DNA of 64,000 nt from Epiperipatus broadwayi (Eukaryota > Onychophora > Udeonychophora > Euonychophora > Peripatidae). Each line of letters opens with the position of its first letter. Position 1 is the first letter of the stretch. The position numbers were made by a program, and so were the translations under genes. Below, one piece after another: positions 47,836-59,970 of the stretch. The DNA lies in the NCBI GenBank assembly GCA_028023455.1, contig JAQFVV010006199.1, positions 5,840,972 through 5,904,971 on the forward strand. The letters are read 5' to 3'. The notes below the pieces were generated by a model, which was not told the DNA's origin, ran no database searches, and was given only the letters and a program-made list of their open reading frames with translations.

Positions 47836-49198
47836 TATTTAAACCCCAAGTATATGAATTATGCTTGTATTTTAAATATTGCTAGATATTTTATAAATGA
47901 CAGTATTAACTTCAGTATTTGATTTTAAAAATTTACAATCTAAAGATGCTATAAAATAATAAGCCATTGGTTTAGAATTATTTGAGATCGAATAATAAAC
48001 ATGCATTAAAATATCTAATGAAATTTGTTTTCTTAAGGTTATTATATATACTCAGATATATATAATAGCAAAAAAAGCAATGGTCGAAATTTTTTTGTAG
48101 TTTATCATAATTTCTCTAGAAGGCAGCACTGAATATCAGGTTGATTTTATCAATATTTGAAGCCTTAAGTCAGCAGTGTTATTATGAAGGATAGAAAATA
48201 GTTGTGTTATTGTTTTGAAAAGTAATAACTGCATTTATTTGTTTGTTTTTGAAAAATGAAGCTCATTATTGCGCATGTTATATTAAAAGCTGTTTTGTCT
48301 CCGGTTTGTTTGTTTTGGTAAGTATAATATTTCTCAAATCTTTAATAATGTTGATGTAGTTTTTTTCTCTCTCTCTTTACTATTATGTTTTATAACTTAA
48401 AAAATAAAAATGCAATATTTTTTTTCCATTTTATGTATTCAGTGAAATTTTTTTTCGATCACAAATAAATTTAGAAACATGTTAAAAAAATAATATTTTT
48501 GATCTATGCTCTACATACATTATTAAATCATTAAAATATATATATAATACGAGCAATAAATGCTTTTTTTTTTTTACCTTTTAATAAATTTATTTTTTGA
48601 AAAAAATGGTTTGATCTTTTTAGAAAAACAGAAAGATAAAGGAATAGAGGAAAAGAAAACAAGGAAGGAAGATTTTCTTATTCCTCTGGATTACAATATG
48701 TGATAATACTATTTAAAGATATTTATCTTTTTCTAAGAAAGATAAAATCATTTGTCAATTTTCTCAGATTTCAATTTTTATACACATATGTACTAATGTA
48801 AGCATGTGTATGTAAAATATTAATTAAACAAAAAACATTTAAAGTAGTATTTAAATATTTCATGATTAATTTGGTAGATTAATTCGCAAAATTATAAACA
48901 TTTAAATATAAAATAGTTTACACGTTCAAAATGACACAAAGAGGAATATTTTTAATCAGAACTGTTTGAAATTGCATAATTGTTTGGGATTTTGGAAAAA
49001 TATAAATACATCATATAAATCAATCAAAGGATGTTTATGTACTATTTTGGGTACATACTTGGATTCTCCTGAGATAAAGACGACACGAATGGTCTATTTA
49101 ATATTTTCTATAATCTCATTTGCATTTTACCAAAGTTTTTAATTTTGAAGTATGACTCTAGGGAATGATTATTTATTCATTTGATGTCCAGCAACAAT
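47836..49198. other. A+T-rich stretch with no recognised feature
   Basis: No gene or known repeat seen. Confidence 0.5.
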
Positions 49199-49206
49199 GG
49201 TGTGCA

Positions 49207-49365
49207 CAGAGCCGGATCCAATAAGTGCGGGGGCCCGATTGGATTTTTTTTTGCGGGGGGCCCTCTATATATTAAATATTTAAATAAAATGCAAATTCAA
49301 TATTTCGAAAAATAACTTTTTGTTAATTGGGCCCAATCGCTCCAATCGCCTTAAATCCGGTCCTG
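49207..49365. mobile_element. Short hAT-like MITE
   Basis: The left end CAGAGCCGGATCCAATAAG and the right end, reversed, CAGGACCGGATTTAAGGCG are inverted repeats of the CAGGGCCGGATTTA type seen in hAT elements. GGGGGCCCGATTGG and CCAATCGCTCCAATCGCC extend them. GGTGTGCA (49199-49206) and CGTGTGCA (49366-49373) match at seven of eight bases, the hAT duplication length. The element is 159 bases and non-coding. Confidence 0.82.
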
Positions 49366-49373
49366 CGTGTGCA

Positions 49374-49769
49374 AGGTGGTGGTAACTATGTTCAATCATA
49401 GCCACTGATGATAGACTAAAGCTCATGTCAAGTACTGGTCTCAAGGCAAATCACACACTAAATACTTGTCAGATGGATGAGAAATTACTCTTTTTAACAA
49501 TAACAATTTATTTAATAAAAAACAAAACTTAATAAAACAAAATCAACTTTCTCTAGTCTCTTGTATTTACAAATGTACATAATCAAAACAATTTTTTTTA
49601 GATTGGATAATAACAATCAAGTGTATAATAGCTTAATTAATTTTAGTTAAATTCTTTTACTCCCCTTCAAACTCCAATGATTTTCTGGCTCCAGGGTTAA
49701 TAATATGAGAATAATAAATCTTATCTAAAAACAATGATTTTTTAATACATGTATCAACTTTAAATTAAA
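49374..49769. other. Spacer with no recognised feature
   Basis: The end (about 49655-49700: TTTTACTCCCCTTCAAACTC) resembles the R4 terminus and may be its outer edge. Confidence 0.4.
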
Positions 49770-50215
49770 CACAAAAAGAAGTAAATAACCTCACCTCAAG
49801 TTATGAATTAAAAAGCACTCTAAATGTTGAAAGGATCAAGAATAAAATAAATCTAACTATTCTTGAAGCTCTGATGTTTTTAAGCATAGTTTTGTCAATG
49901 TTATTAATAATTGAGAGTGAAATTATTTTATCAGCCAGATACAATATTGCACTAAATAATTTTTTAATTCGTAATCAGTTATATAAAGCTGGAGACAGAA
50001 TCTCACTTAATTATGAATTTTCATATTAAATCGTATTATTACAATCAAGATGTTAAAAGTGAGAATCTACTTTCAACCTTATATAATTAATTATGAGTTT
50101 ACTAATTCTTTAGTGCCATATTGTATCTGGATGATAAAATACTTTTACATAGCTATGCTCAAAAACATCAGAGTTCTAGCCTGGGGGTGGGGATGATTTA
50201 CTCATTCATTTATTT
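49770..50215. repeat. R4 palindrome, copy a
   Basis: The left half (AAAAAGCACTCTAAATGTTG, GAAGCTCTGATGTTTTTAAG) is the reverse complement of the right half; the right end is CATCAGAGTTCTAGCCTGGG. The same blocks form the palindrome at 55.64-56.15 kb. No coding content. Confidence 0.72.
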
Positions 50216-50350
50216 ATATATACATATATATATATCAGCAGAGTTAGATCAACATTACTAAAACAATATTGAAAGGGTTAGATTAAAATTTAAACAAAAA
50301 GAGTCTTCACAAAAATAAACCAATTTTGCTAACTATTAACAAAATTAGGT

Positions 50351-51668
50351 TCTTCAATATTAGACCTGCAACACAGAGCATGTATTAGACTTGCTATGCC
50401 TTTTCACATTCATATCAATCTGCTAATAACTTTGTAATCTTGTGATCTGACCAAAATAATGTGTATAAGGATCTTGTACCAATATTTTTTGCAAAATTTG
50501 CAAAACAATGATAGTAACGAGTATACAGATCTTGTACGTTACATTTTTGCAAGATTTATAAAGTTATCAGCAGGTTGATATGAATGTGAAAAAGATTCAA
50601 CGAGTCTAATACATGCTCCATGTTGCAGAACTAATAAAAATAACTAAAAGTATAAAAAATAATTTTAAACAAATTTTGAGGAACAAATGGATATTAAAAA
50701 GACCGATTTTTAAAATATAAAAATATTAAAAACAGCATTTTAAAACAAATTTTGAGAAACAACAAATGGATATTAAAAAGTTGATTTTAAAACAATTTTT
50801 AAGGAATAAATGAATATTAAAAAGACCAATTTTTAAAGTATTAAAAATATTAAAAACAGCATTTTAAAACAAATTTTGAGAAACAAATGGATATTAAAAA
50901 GACAACTTTTAAGGGAAAAATGGATATTAAAAATTATCATTTTAAAGTATAAAAAATAATATAAAAACAGCACTTTAAACCAAATTTATACGACTTTCGC
51001 ACTAACAACTTTAAAATATATAAATGAATATTAAAAACAATATTTTAAACCAAAAAAAAATTGATTTGCGATTTCAAATAAATGACACCATTATGCAAAC
51101 AAATGTTCATTTAAATATGCACAAAACAATCACTAAATTATAATTTTTTTAAATATTATTTACAAAAATACATAAAATGCACACATATGCTACTACTTAC
51201 TATGTAAAACATAATAGAAATTGATGCATTGAAGCCACAAACTTGATATTTTATTTCTAAAACACATAAAATGGAGATTTGAACTGAAAATTTTCTGATT
51301 TTATTGAACACGTGATTGCACAGAATATATTGGGATTCCACACAGAAATGCTAATAAACGGGTTTTTTTAAAGAAGGAAAACAAAAAAAAAAATACATAA
51401 AAAGAAACAAATGTAAATTATTATAAGACTTTTATTAAATTTTTATCCTGTTGTCAGAAAGAAATCTGGACAATACCTGAAAATGTCAAAATATTACCAA
51501 AAAAAAAAGACCCATTGATAAAGATAAATACCACTTCATACAAGATTGAATAATATCGCAGGGATTATTTCCTTTCAATTTGATGTCAGTGCAAGATTAC
51601 ACATTTATTGCAGATATGAAAAGGCCTCCTATCTCCCCTACATTGGAGATCTAATACCAAAGTACTGT
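50351..51668 (+). mobile_element. R2 repeat copy b
   Basis: Starts at CAATATTAGACCTGCAACAC with a hairpin head of about 280 bases (GAGCATGTATTAGACTTG against GAGTCTAATACATGCTC) and ends at GATCTAATACCAAAGTAC. The body contains degenerate repeats of an AACAAATGGATATTAAAAAG block at 50660-50950. The 73-codon frame at 51546-51767 has no known relative. Confidence 0.7.
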
Positions 51669-51689
51669 ATATTTTTATCCAAATTACTT

Positions 51690-52275
51690 AAAAATCAAAA
51701 TCATTTACTGTTTGTTTGGTGCACATGTAAACTAACTATTTTTTTATTAATGGCATCATTATTGTAATATCATAAATCACATTTTATTTTTTATCTTAAA
51801 TGTTGTTTTTAAAAGTTGATAGTGTTGAAAGTTGCATTTTTTTTTTTTTTGGAAACTTGTTAATGTTGAAAGTCATACATATTTATGAAAGTCACATTTT
51901 TTTAAAAACATGTTAATGTTGAAAGTCATACATATTTGAATGCATTTGTTATTGAAAATGATCTATATATTTATTATGTTTTACTATTTTTTACTTTTAC
52001 TTATTTTTAGTCCTGCAACATGGAGCATGTATTAGATCTACTGTGCCTGTTCACATTCATATCAACCTCTTTATAACTTTGTAATTCTTGCCAAAATACC
52101 ATGTACAAGATCGGTTTGCACATTCTTTTTTTTTTGGTGAAAAAAATCATGTACACATTATTTTGGTCAGATCACAAGATTACAAAGTTATCAGTGGATT
52201 GATTATACAAATGTGAAGAGGCGCAGTAGGTCTAATACATGCTCTGTGTTGCAGCTTTAACACTAAAGTACCAAA
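51690..52275 (-). mobile_element. R2 repeat copy c, truncated and inverted
   Basis: It reads in the opposite orientation to copy b: body pieces (TTGAAAGTCATACATATTT), then the hairpin head 52011-52275 beginning TCCTGCAACATGGAGCATG and ending CTCTGTGTTGCAGC. The inner part of the body is missing. Copies b and c together form a foldback. Confidence 0.65.
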
Positions 52276-52300
52276 TATTTTTACCAAAATTTAAATTTAC

Positions 52301-52313
52301 TATCTCTTTCTTA
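52301..52313. repeat. 13-base duplication flanking a hairpin element, left copy
   Basis: TATCTCTTTCTTA, repeated exactly at 52497-52509. Confidence 0.82.
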
Positions 52314-52496
52314 ATAGTTTTAACAAGGCTGTAAACCTTAGCAATGAGCATCTGAAAAAATCGTCACTAGGGACCTCTGTAGGTCTTTAAAACACATGCT
52401 TACGCTATGAAGAAAAGAGAGAATCGACGCTCATTGCTAAGGTTTACAGCCTTGTTAAAACTATTACTGAAATAATAGTGAGCGTTTAATAAAATT
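52314..52496. mobile_element. Hairpin element with 13-base target-site duplication
   Basis: ATAGTTTTAACAAGGCTGTA and AACCTTAGCAATGAGC on the left pair perfectly with GCTCATTGCTAAGGTT and TACAGCCTTGTTAAAACTAT on the right. A tail of about 33 bases follows (TACTGAAATAATAGTGAGCG, TTTAATAAAATT). A 13-base duplication plus an asymmetric tail suggests insertion by a reverse-transcriptase route rather than a DNA transposase. The unpaired centre contains TCACTAGGGACCTCTGTAGG. Confidence 0.75.
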
Positions 52497-52509
52497 TATC
52501 TCTTTCTTA

Positions 52510-54052
52510 GTTTTTTTTCTTTTCCTCCATTTAAAACTTTTAAAAATTTAAAATATACAGTAATTGTTTTTTCTTTTAAAATTAAAACTTGGTAAGCTAT
52601 TATTAAAACTTAATTTTAGATTTGTCTTAGCTCTTATATTTATTTATTATCAGATTATGCATGTATCCCATAACAGTGAGGTTACATATATAATGATATT
52701 ATTTTTGATATGCAATGAATTCTGTCTACATTCTATTATAAAAGCAAATTATGGATTTTGAAATATTTCAGATTGACATTTTTAATTGAGAATTATCAAC
52801 AAAAACAATACATTTATTTTTCTTATATCGATCTCTATCTGGGATTTATAGACTAACAATATACAGTACATGATTTTAAGGATACTAGTAGAGGATTTGC
52901 TCTATTCATTGTTAAGTTACCATCCACATACTGATGTAATTAAGAAAAAAATAATAACATATTTTTCATAAAAAGTTAAAAATATATATTAAAAAAATAC
53001 AAATATTATATGTTTGAAAGCCTAAAAATTATACACATAATCAACAATCAAAGATTCAATAAATTTCATCAATGCAAACATTTCTGAATAAATTAAATAA
53101 ATATTTGCCATTGCTAATTTAATTTCTTGTGGAATGTTGGCATTGACCACACTTATTAAAAATATTTGTTTTTTATTCATGTTTCTTTACAAAATATCTT
53201 ATTTTCAGATTTGTTTTTTAAAAAAATTATATAAATTTTTATGTTTTCAAATATATATTTTCATAGTTTTTATGTGTGTGCTTACCCTCATTGACAACTT
53301 TTGCCATCATAATTTTTTACAATATTTGTTTTGTTCATAATTATTGGAAATATTTAATTTTCAATTATTCTTTGTTCAGTAAATATATTATTTTCAGGTT
53401 TATTTTTTAAATAAATTATGTTGTTTTATTGTTTTCAAGCATGTTATGTTATTTTCATGTTTTTTTTTCCTCTCCATTAATGATATTTGCTGTATCATTA
53501 ATAAAAATTTCTGCAGAAACTTGCTTTGATTACACCTATTGAAAATATTTTATTTTTCAATTATTGTTTGCATGCTAAATATATTATTTTCATGTTTTCA
53601 AACATATTATATCATTTTTATGTTTTTGATTTTTGAATTTTTACAAAAAAAATATGAAGCTTATTTTTGCTTATACTAACTAGTATATGGTTGGTGACTT
53701 CATTAATTGATAAAATATGTATAAAATTAAATCAGACTTATATAAAACATTAGACAAATTATTTTATGAATTTCTTCTCTGTTTTTAATTTTGTATCTTG
53801 GTAATAATATTATATTTAACTAATTATTAATAAAAAAAAATACATTCTTGACTTTTATACATAAAAATAACAAAAACTAAAGGTAAACAATATATATAAT
53901 GGTATATTTTGAATTTCTAACTTTTTTGCCAATATACAAATACTGATATATATATATATAAGCAAATTTGTAACAAACAAAAAATATTAATCAATAAAAA
54001 AAACTCATTTTAAAATTAAAAGCAATGTCACAAAAAAAAAAAAATGAAAGAG
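52510..54052. other. A+T-rich stretch with loose internal repetition
   Basis: From about 53130 to 53640, wording such as ATATTATTTTCATGTTTTC recurs irregularly, suggesting old tandem duplication. Frames at 52564-52761 and 53134-53340 are hydrophobic low-complexity runs. Confidence 0.4.
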
Positions 54053-55339
54053 GTACTTTGGTTTTAGACCTGCAATATAGGGAGGTAAGAGGCCTTTTCA
54101 TATTCGCAATAAATGTGTAATCTTGCACTGATGTCAAGTTGAAAGGAAATAATCCCTGTGATGTTATTCGATCTCATGTGAAAATGTGTTTATCTTTACT
54201 AATGGGTCTTTTTTTTTTTGTAATATTTCAACATTTTCAGTTATTGTCCAGATTTCTTTCTGACAACAGGATAAATATTTAATAAAAGTCTTATAATAAT
54301 TTATATTTCTTTTTGTGCATTTTTTTTTTGTTTTTTTTCTTTAAAAAAATATTTATTAGCATTTCTGTGGAGAATCCCAACATACTCTGTGCAATTATGT
54401 GTTCAATAAAATTTCAGTTCAGATCTCCATTTTATGTGTGTTAGAAGTAAATATCAAATTAGTGGCTTCAACATGACAATTCCTGTTATATATTACATGG
54501 TAAGTAGCACATGTGTGTATTTTGTGTTTTTGTAAATAATATTTAAAAAATATATAATTTAGTGATTGTTTTGTGCATATTTAAAGTAACATTATTTTGT
54601 GTAATGGTGTCATTTACTTAAGATCGCAAATCAATTTTTTGTTGCTTAAAATGTTGTTTTTAATATTGATTTATATATCATTATACATTTTAAAGTTGTT
54701 AGTGTGAAAGTCATATAAATTTGGTTTAAAATGCTATTTTTAATATTATTTTTTATACTTTAAAAATAGTAATTTTTAATATCCATTTGTTCTTTAAAAA
54801 TTGTAAATTGTGTTTTAATATCCATTTGTTTCTCAAAATTTGTTTAAAAATGCTGTTTTTAATATTATTTTTTAATACTTTAAAAATTGATCTTTTTAAT
54901 ATTCATTTATTCCTTAAAAACTGTTTTAAAATCATCTTTTTAATATCCATTTGTTTCTCAAAATTTTTTTAAAATTATTTTTTTAATATCCATTTGTTTC
55001 TCAAAATTTTTTGTAAAATGCTGTTTTAATATTATTTTTTATACTTTTAGTTATTTTTATTAGTCCAGCAACATGGAGCATGTATTAGACTTGCTGTACC
55101 TTTTCGCGTTCGTATCAACATGCCGTAACTTTGTAAATCTTGTGAAAATATTATGTACAAGATCTGTGTACACGTTACTATTTTTTTTTTTGCAAATTTT
55201 GCTAAAAATATCATGTATAAAATCCTTATATATGTAATTTTGGTCAGATCACAAGATTACAAAGTTATCAACAGATTGATACAAATATGAAAAGGAGCCA
55301 CAAGTCTAATACATGTTGCAGTCTAATACCAAAGTACCT
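54053..55339 (-). mobile_element. R2 repeat copy d
   Basis: Full-length reverse of copy b: GGTACTTTGGTTTTAGACC at 54053, body, then a hairpin head (55065-55310) and the end TCTAATACCAAAGTACC. It shares the TGACAACAGGATAAATATTT block with copy b. The ends are inverted repeats of about 20 bases. Confidence 0.72.
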
Positions 55340-55635
55340 TTGGGGGGGGGTGTACTTTTTAGGATAGCAAATCAATTTGATAAATTTCTGTATAACATTA
55401 TAAAATATTATGATTTTACCCACTTGAATTTTAAATTTTATTTATAATTTTTTACATTTTTGTTGTCTTGATTTCTCTGCTTGGCTGATTCTGCCTAAGC
55501 ATAAAGTTAGCTCTGAACCCAATTGTAGATGTGGGCAGCCTTTCTTGGGATATCTTAAATTATTTTTATTTGAAATGAAATTTTTATTAACAAAAAACAA
55601 AAATTATATAAATTTTTACAATAATTACTTTCAAA
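55340..55635. other. Spacer between R2 and R4
   Basis: G-run at 55341-55350; otherwise A+T-rich with no feature. Confidence 0.45.
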
Positions 55636-56145
55636 CAAAGGGAGTGAATCACTCTTCCCCAGGTTATGACTTAAAAGCACTCTAAATGTTGAACAAAGGA
55701 ATCAAGAATAGAATGAGTCCACCTATTCTTAGTTGCTCTGATGTTTATAACCATATCTTTGTCAACATTCTTGGTAATTTAGAGTGATATTAATTTATCA
55801 ATCAGATGGAATATGGCTCTTAAGAATTATTAAACTCATAATCAATAATACATGGCTGGAGATAGCAACTTACTTTTAACACATTGATTATAAAAATGAG
55901 ATGCTGTCTCTTGCCTTATATTATTAATCATGAGTTTAATAACTCATAAGAGCCATATTCTATATGGTTGATAAATTAATTTCATTCTGAATTACCAACA
56001 ATGTTGACAAAAGTATGCTTATATACATCAGAGCAACTAAGAATAGATGGATTCATTCTATTTTTGATTCCTTTGTTCAACATTTAGAGTGCTTTTAAGT
56101 CATAGCCTGGGGAAAAGTGATTTTTACTCCCTTTGTTTATATATA
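55636..56145. repeat. R4 palindrome, copy b
   Basis: CAAAGGGAGTGAATCACTC and CCCCAGGTTATGACTTAAAA on the left mirror TTTTAAGTCATAGCCTGGGG and TTTTACTCCCTTTG on the right. The unit is a nearly complete foldback of about 510 bases. No coding frame or ribozyme core recognised. Confidence 0.8.
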
Positions 56146-56460
56146 CATTGAACTGTTTAATTTAAAGTTTACATATTAAATCTTGTTTAATTACTACAAT
56201 CAAGGTGTTAAAAGTGAGATACTGTCTCCAGACTTATATTATTAATCATGAGTTTAATAACTCTTAAGTGCCATATTCGATTTGCTTGATAAATTAATTT
56301 GTCTGAATTACCAACAATGTTGACAAAAGTATGCTTAGAAACAAGAGCAACTAAGAATAGATGATTTATTTTATTCTTGATTCCTTTATTCAATATTTAG
56401 AATGCTTTTAAATTATAGCCTGGGGAAAAGTGATTTGCTCCTTTTGTTTACATATACATT
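56146..56460. repeat. R4 half-copy c
   Basis: Repeats the right half of copy b in the same orientation (GAGTTTAATAACTCTTAAGT, CAACAATGTTGACAAAAGTA, TAGCCTGGGGAAAAGTGATT). The minus frame at 56208-56393 is incidental. Confidence 0.75.
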
Positions 56461-57401
56461 GAGCTATGTTTTAATTTAAAGTTTAATAGTTACTTACATA
56501 GAGGAATAGAAATTTTGTGTATTTAATGCACTGTTCTTTTACCTGGTTTAATTGCATGTCACATTCATTATTCATTTTTATTTTTTAAATCAACCCAGAG
56601 AAAACATTGAAGTTAAAAATAAGCTCTCGTTTATTATTTTTTAAAATTAAATTGATTATAAAAGAAGTTAAAGATGAATTTTTGTAATTTTTTAGATATT
56701 TGTTTCTGAAATTTTTCGTTTCACTCAGTTTTTGTTAAATTTATATTATTAGACTAGAAAAAAAAAATCATTAAAACTAATAAAGAAACATTTTTATTTT
56801 AAGTTTTAATATACATCATTATTTTTATTTATTTAATTAATGTATTGCATTAGTTATTATTATAGTCGTATATTTTGTTACTCAAGAGGTCTATGATAAC
56901 TGATCAATAAAGTGTCCAGTTAAGCACAATTTCATTTAATTGATCAAACCAATATTTTTTAAAAATTTTATTCTTCTCAGCTGAAATCTATCACTTGCAA
57001 CTATGCTAAACCATAAATGATGCATTATTTATCAAAACCATAGCTAGAAAATATATCTTCTGGCATAACTGTTTGATTCTCCAGGCGCCATATTGATTTT
57101 TTTTAAAAACTGACCTGATACACAATTTTCACAATAACTTCAGTTTTAATAATGTTAGAGCAAAAAACTTTATATCGATAGAAATTAGAAGAACTAAGAA
57201 AAACAATAAAGCTAAGACAAATAGTGATTACCTTTGAAAAAATAAGGAAAAAAGAAATTTCAATATCTGATATAACTATTACTTTATTGTTTGCTCATAA
57301 TTTTTAATTCATCATTAACTAAGTGTAAATTACATATTCAATGATAATCTCTTTGTATTCCTTACAAAATTATCTTTCGAACCATATATAATATGTCTTA
57401 C
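56461..57401. other. A+T-rich stretch with no recognised feature
   Basis: Nothing recognised. Confidence 0.5.
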
Positions 57402-57457
57402 CTGAGATAATCCATAGCTTCAGAATCTCCAAAAGTATTCACATAAGAATTCTTCAT
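57402..57457 (-). other. Candidate exon ending at a splice donor
   Basis: On the minus strand an ATG opens MKNSYVNTFGDSEAMDYL and the frame runs into CTCAG|GTAAG, a strong donor. An in-frame stop lies 24 bases upstream, and a possible acceptor (TCTCTTATAG) precedes that. One donor-like site on each strand of such a window is expected by chance, so this is only a candidate. Confidence 0.25.
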
Positions 57458-57650
57458 TTTTATTTTGTACCCCAAAAGTTACCAAAACTCAAAGGCATCT
57501 ATAAGAGAAAGATTCATCCTAATAAAAAATACAAAACAAATCATTTCAAAAGATAGATATGCATTTGTTCTCATAGCAATTGGCTTCTTGTCTCTGTATC
57601 ACTGATAAAATTACTTTCATCTCTTCATTTTATATTTTCTTGTGTACATC

Positions 57651-57742
57651 AGTGATGTTTATATTTTTTATGCACACCAGTGATGTTTATATTCTTTATG
57701 CACACCAGTGATGTTTATATTCTTTATGCACACTAGTGATGT
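57651..57742. repeat. 28-base minisatellite
   Basis: Just over three copies of an AGTGATGTTTATATTCTTTA unit with TGCACACC, starting at 57651, 57679, 57707 and 57735. Confidence 0.92.
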
Positions 57743-58236
57743 TATCTTGTTATATTTATTGTATCACATAGATATAATTTATTTGCATATAGTTCATTTG
57801 TTAGCTATAGACTTGAAAATAATGTGATGAAAGATATGGCAAAACTAATGACTCCACAGCATGAGTATCAAGGCATAGGCAAGAATCAGAATTTGATTCT
57901 TTGTCTAAATATGCAATATTTCTGTACATTTGATTATTAGTTTTGTAAAGGATTACTTGTTATACAACATGCAAGAGTAAACACAAACACACCATATGAA
58001 CATAATAATAAATAATAAATTATTAAATCTTTTGAGAATCATTATTTTTATAAAATAAGTTTGCCTCAAACTTGGATTAGAACACACAAAATTACTGTAC
58101 ATATGAATTCATATGAGTATAAATAAATATTATAGAATTTATATACACACACACCAATACAAACACAAATTAATAAAAATTAAATCATTTTTCAAATAAT
58201 TAAAATATTATTAAAAAATTAAAATTGTATACTTAC
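57743..58236. other. A+T-rich spacer with no recognised feature
   Basis: Nothing recognised. Confidence 0.45.
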
Positions 58237-58357
58237 GAGTCCGATATTCTGCAATTATGTTTAGACTCCATGGAATGTCTTGTTTGTGAATGATCAGCAT
58301 ATTTTTAATCCATTTTGTCTAACTCATGAGACCGATAAATGTTTTCTGTCTTTATTG
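58237..58357 (-). other. Candidate non-coding or 5' untranslated exon
   Basis: On the minus strand the segment lies between CTAATTTCCACAG (acceptor-like) and GTAAGTATA (donor-like) and contains more CpGs than its surroundings. None of the three frames is open throughout. The last ATG (MESKHNCRISDS) runs open into the donor, so it could be a 5' exon. No family recognised. Confidence 0.28.
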
Positions 58358-58807
58358 CTGTGGAAATTAGAAAATTAGTATATAAAAAAAAAAAATTAAA
58401 TGTGCCTGTTACAAAAAAAATTAATAAAAAATTCAAATTTCATTGGATTTTTTTTTAAAAATACATCATTATAAAGCTACATTCCAGATGTATCAAATGC
58501 CCATATTTCTGTTGATGTCATGCTTATAGATTTTACATCATTAAAAAAAGAAAACAACATTTTGACCAATCAAATAAGACACACTGCAAAACTGCTTCAT
58601 AAGCAGAAGCAGATAAAGTGAAAAGAAAAAAGAAAAAAATAGTACAAATGTCTGTTTTAAATTGGTTATTTTAAAATAATTTGTAATTTTAAAAAGTATC
58701 AAATAAAGCAAATAGAAAACCCTCATACAAAAATAGTTAAGACTCCCTGACATGATTATAACCTGAAATTCAAATATCCAGAGCAACTAATTTAATTAGG
58801 CATCAAA

Positions 58808-58984
58808 TCATTTATTGATCAGTAAATGAGTATTTAGATAAAATATAGATAATTCAAAGGTCTCACCATCCATTGACAAGTTTGGTAAGTAATACCACTT
58901 TTTTCTCTGTTCCTCTTTGCATGAAAATGAAGAGGCCTTTCCGTTGATGTAGTGGCACTCAATCTTTTGGGTTCTGCATATTAC
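58808..58984 (-). other. Candidate coding segment, 58 codons, unidentified
   Basis: An open minus frame without a start reads KIECHYINGKASSFSCKEEQ, then RKKWYYLPNLSMDGETFE. It has varied residues and CpGs, unlike chance frames here. An acceptor-like ATATGCAG and a donor-like GTGAGA are present. It could be an exon or part of an unknown transposon. Confidence 0.25.
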
Positions 58985-59249
58985 TCAAAAAATTTCTCTG
59001 TACCATTTATCTTAAATAAAAAAGTAGGTGGGCAAACAAAAAATATATCAGTTTTATATTATTTGAATAAATTAATTTAGATATAATTTTTCAAAAATAA
59101 TTTATTTCTCATGAGATTTACAAAGTCCATTAAGTATTACCAATGGCACATGTACTATAGATTGAAAAATACTGTCTTAGATTATTTTATTGAAGTACTT
59201 AAATAAATTTTATTCATGCAAAAACAATAACAATAACAAAAAACTTATG
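58985..59249. other. Spacer before PLE-3
   Basis: A+T-rich; nothing recognised. Confidence 0.45.
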
Positions 59250-59310
59250 ATACCATTTCCAACTTTCTTATACACTTAACAATACTATTTTTTACACTAA
59301 AACTTTACTT

Positions 59311-59347
59311 TTACAGTATCAACTGTCCTGAAGTCATCATCAGAGCT
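59311..59347 (-). ncRNA. Hammerhead-like core, PLE-3 left arm
   Basis: Minus strand: GCTCTGATGATGACTTC, then GGACAGTTGATACTGTA. CTGATGA (59343-59337) is intact. The second box reads GATAC, one change from GAAAC. Confidence 0.42.
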
Positions 59348-59970
59348 ACAATTTCCAAATATATAATCATGCTATTAATATATTGTATTTATATACATAA
59401 TCAATAACATACATTCTAGCCTGACCATTATAAATAAACATTTTCCATTTTATTATTCTACTCATAACTAATTTTATTTTCTTATTTATAGTATTTTATT
59501 ATTAAATTATTCTAAAACAGTTTTATTATAATTTTAAAATTTTAATCTTTAAACTTTACTATTTAATCTATCATTTTATTACTATCTTTTTAATTATATT
59601 GTCTTAATATATATATATTTACAGTATAAATTATCTTTTTATTACATTACTAAATACTTACATCTTTATAATCCTATTTTCAAAAAACCAACTGACAAAT
59701 TTTCAAAAATTATTATACTTCTTTAACAACTCCTCTATCATCATTTTCTTCAACTTTATTTTCAAGTCTTTTGATATTCAAACTATTATTAATAATAATA
59801 ACTATAATTATTCATTAAATTGTCTTTACCCCAAAATCTCTATTAATATTTCATTTTATAGTTTTAATCAATATTGCCTCTTTAATTTTCCTATCCCTTC
59901 TATTAATTGTATAATTAATCATTTTTATACTATTCTTCTCAAACCCATGACCTGTTTCTAATGAATGCAA

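Noticed and set aside
49860-56050. CTCTGATG motif in R4 as a ribozyme core
   Set aside because: It is followed by TTTATAA or TATATAAGC without a stem II and without GAAA in any copy.
57648-57742. Hammerhead-like CTGATG motifs in the 28-base minisatellite
   Set aside because: There is no GAAAC box or stem II; the similarity is only to part of the first box.
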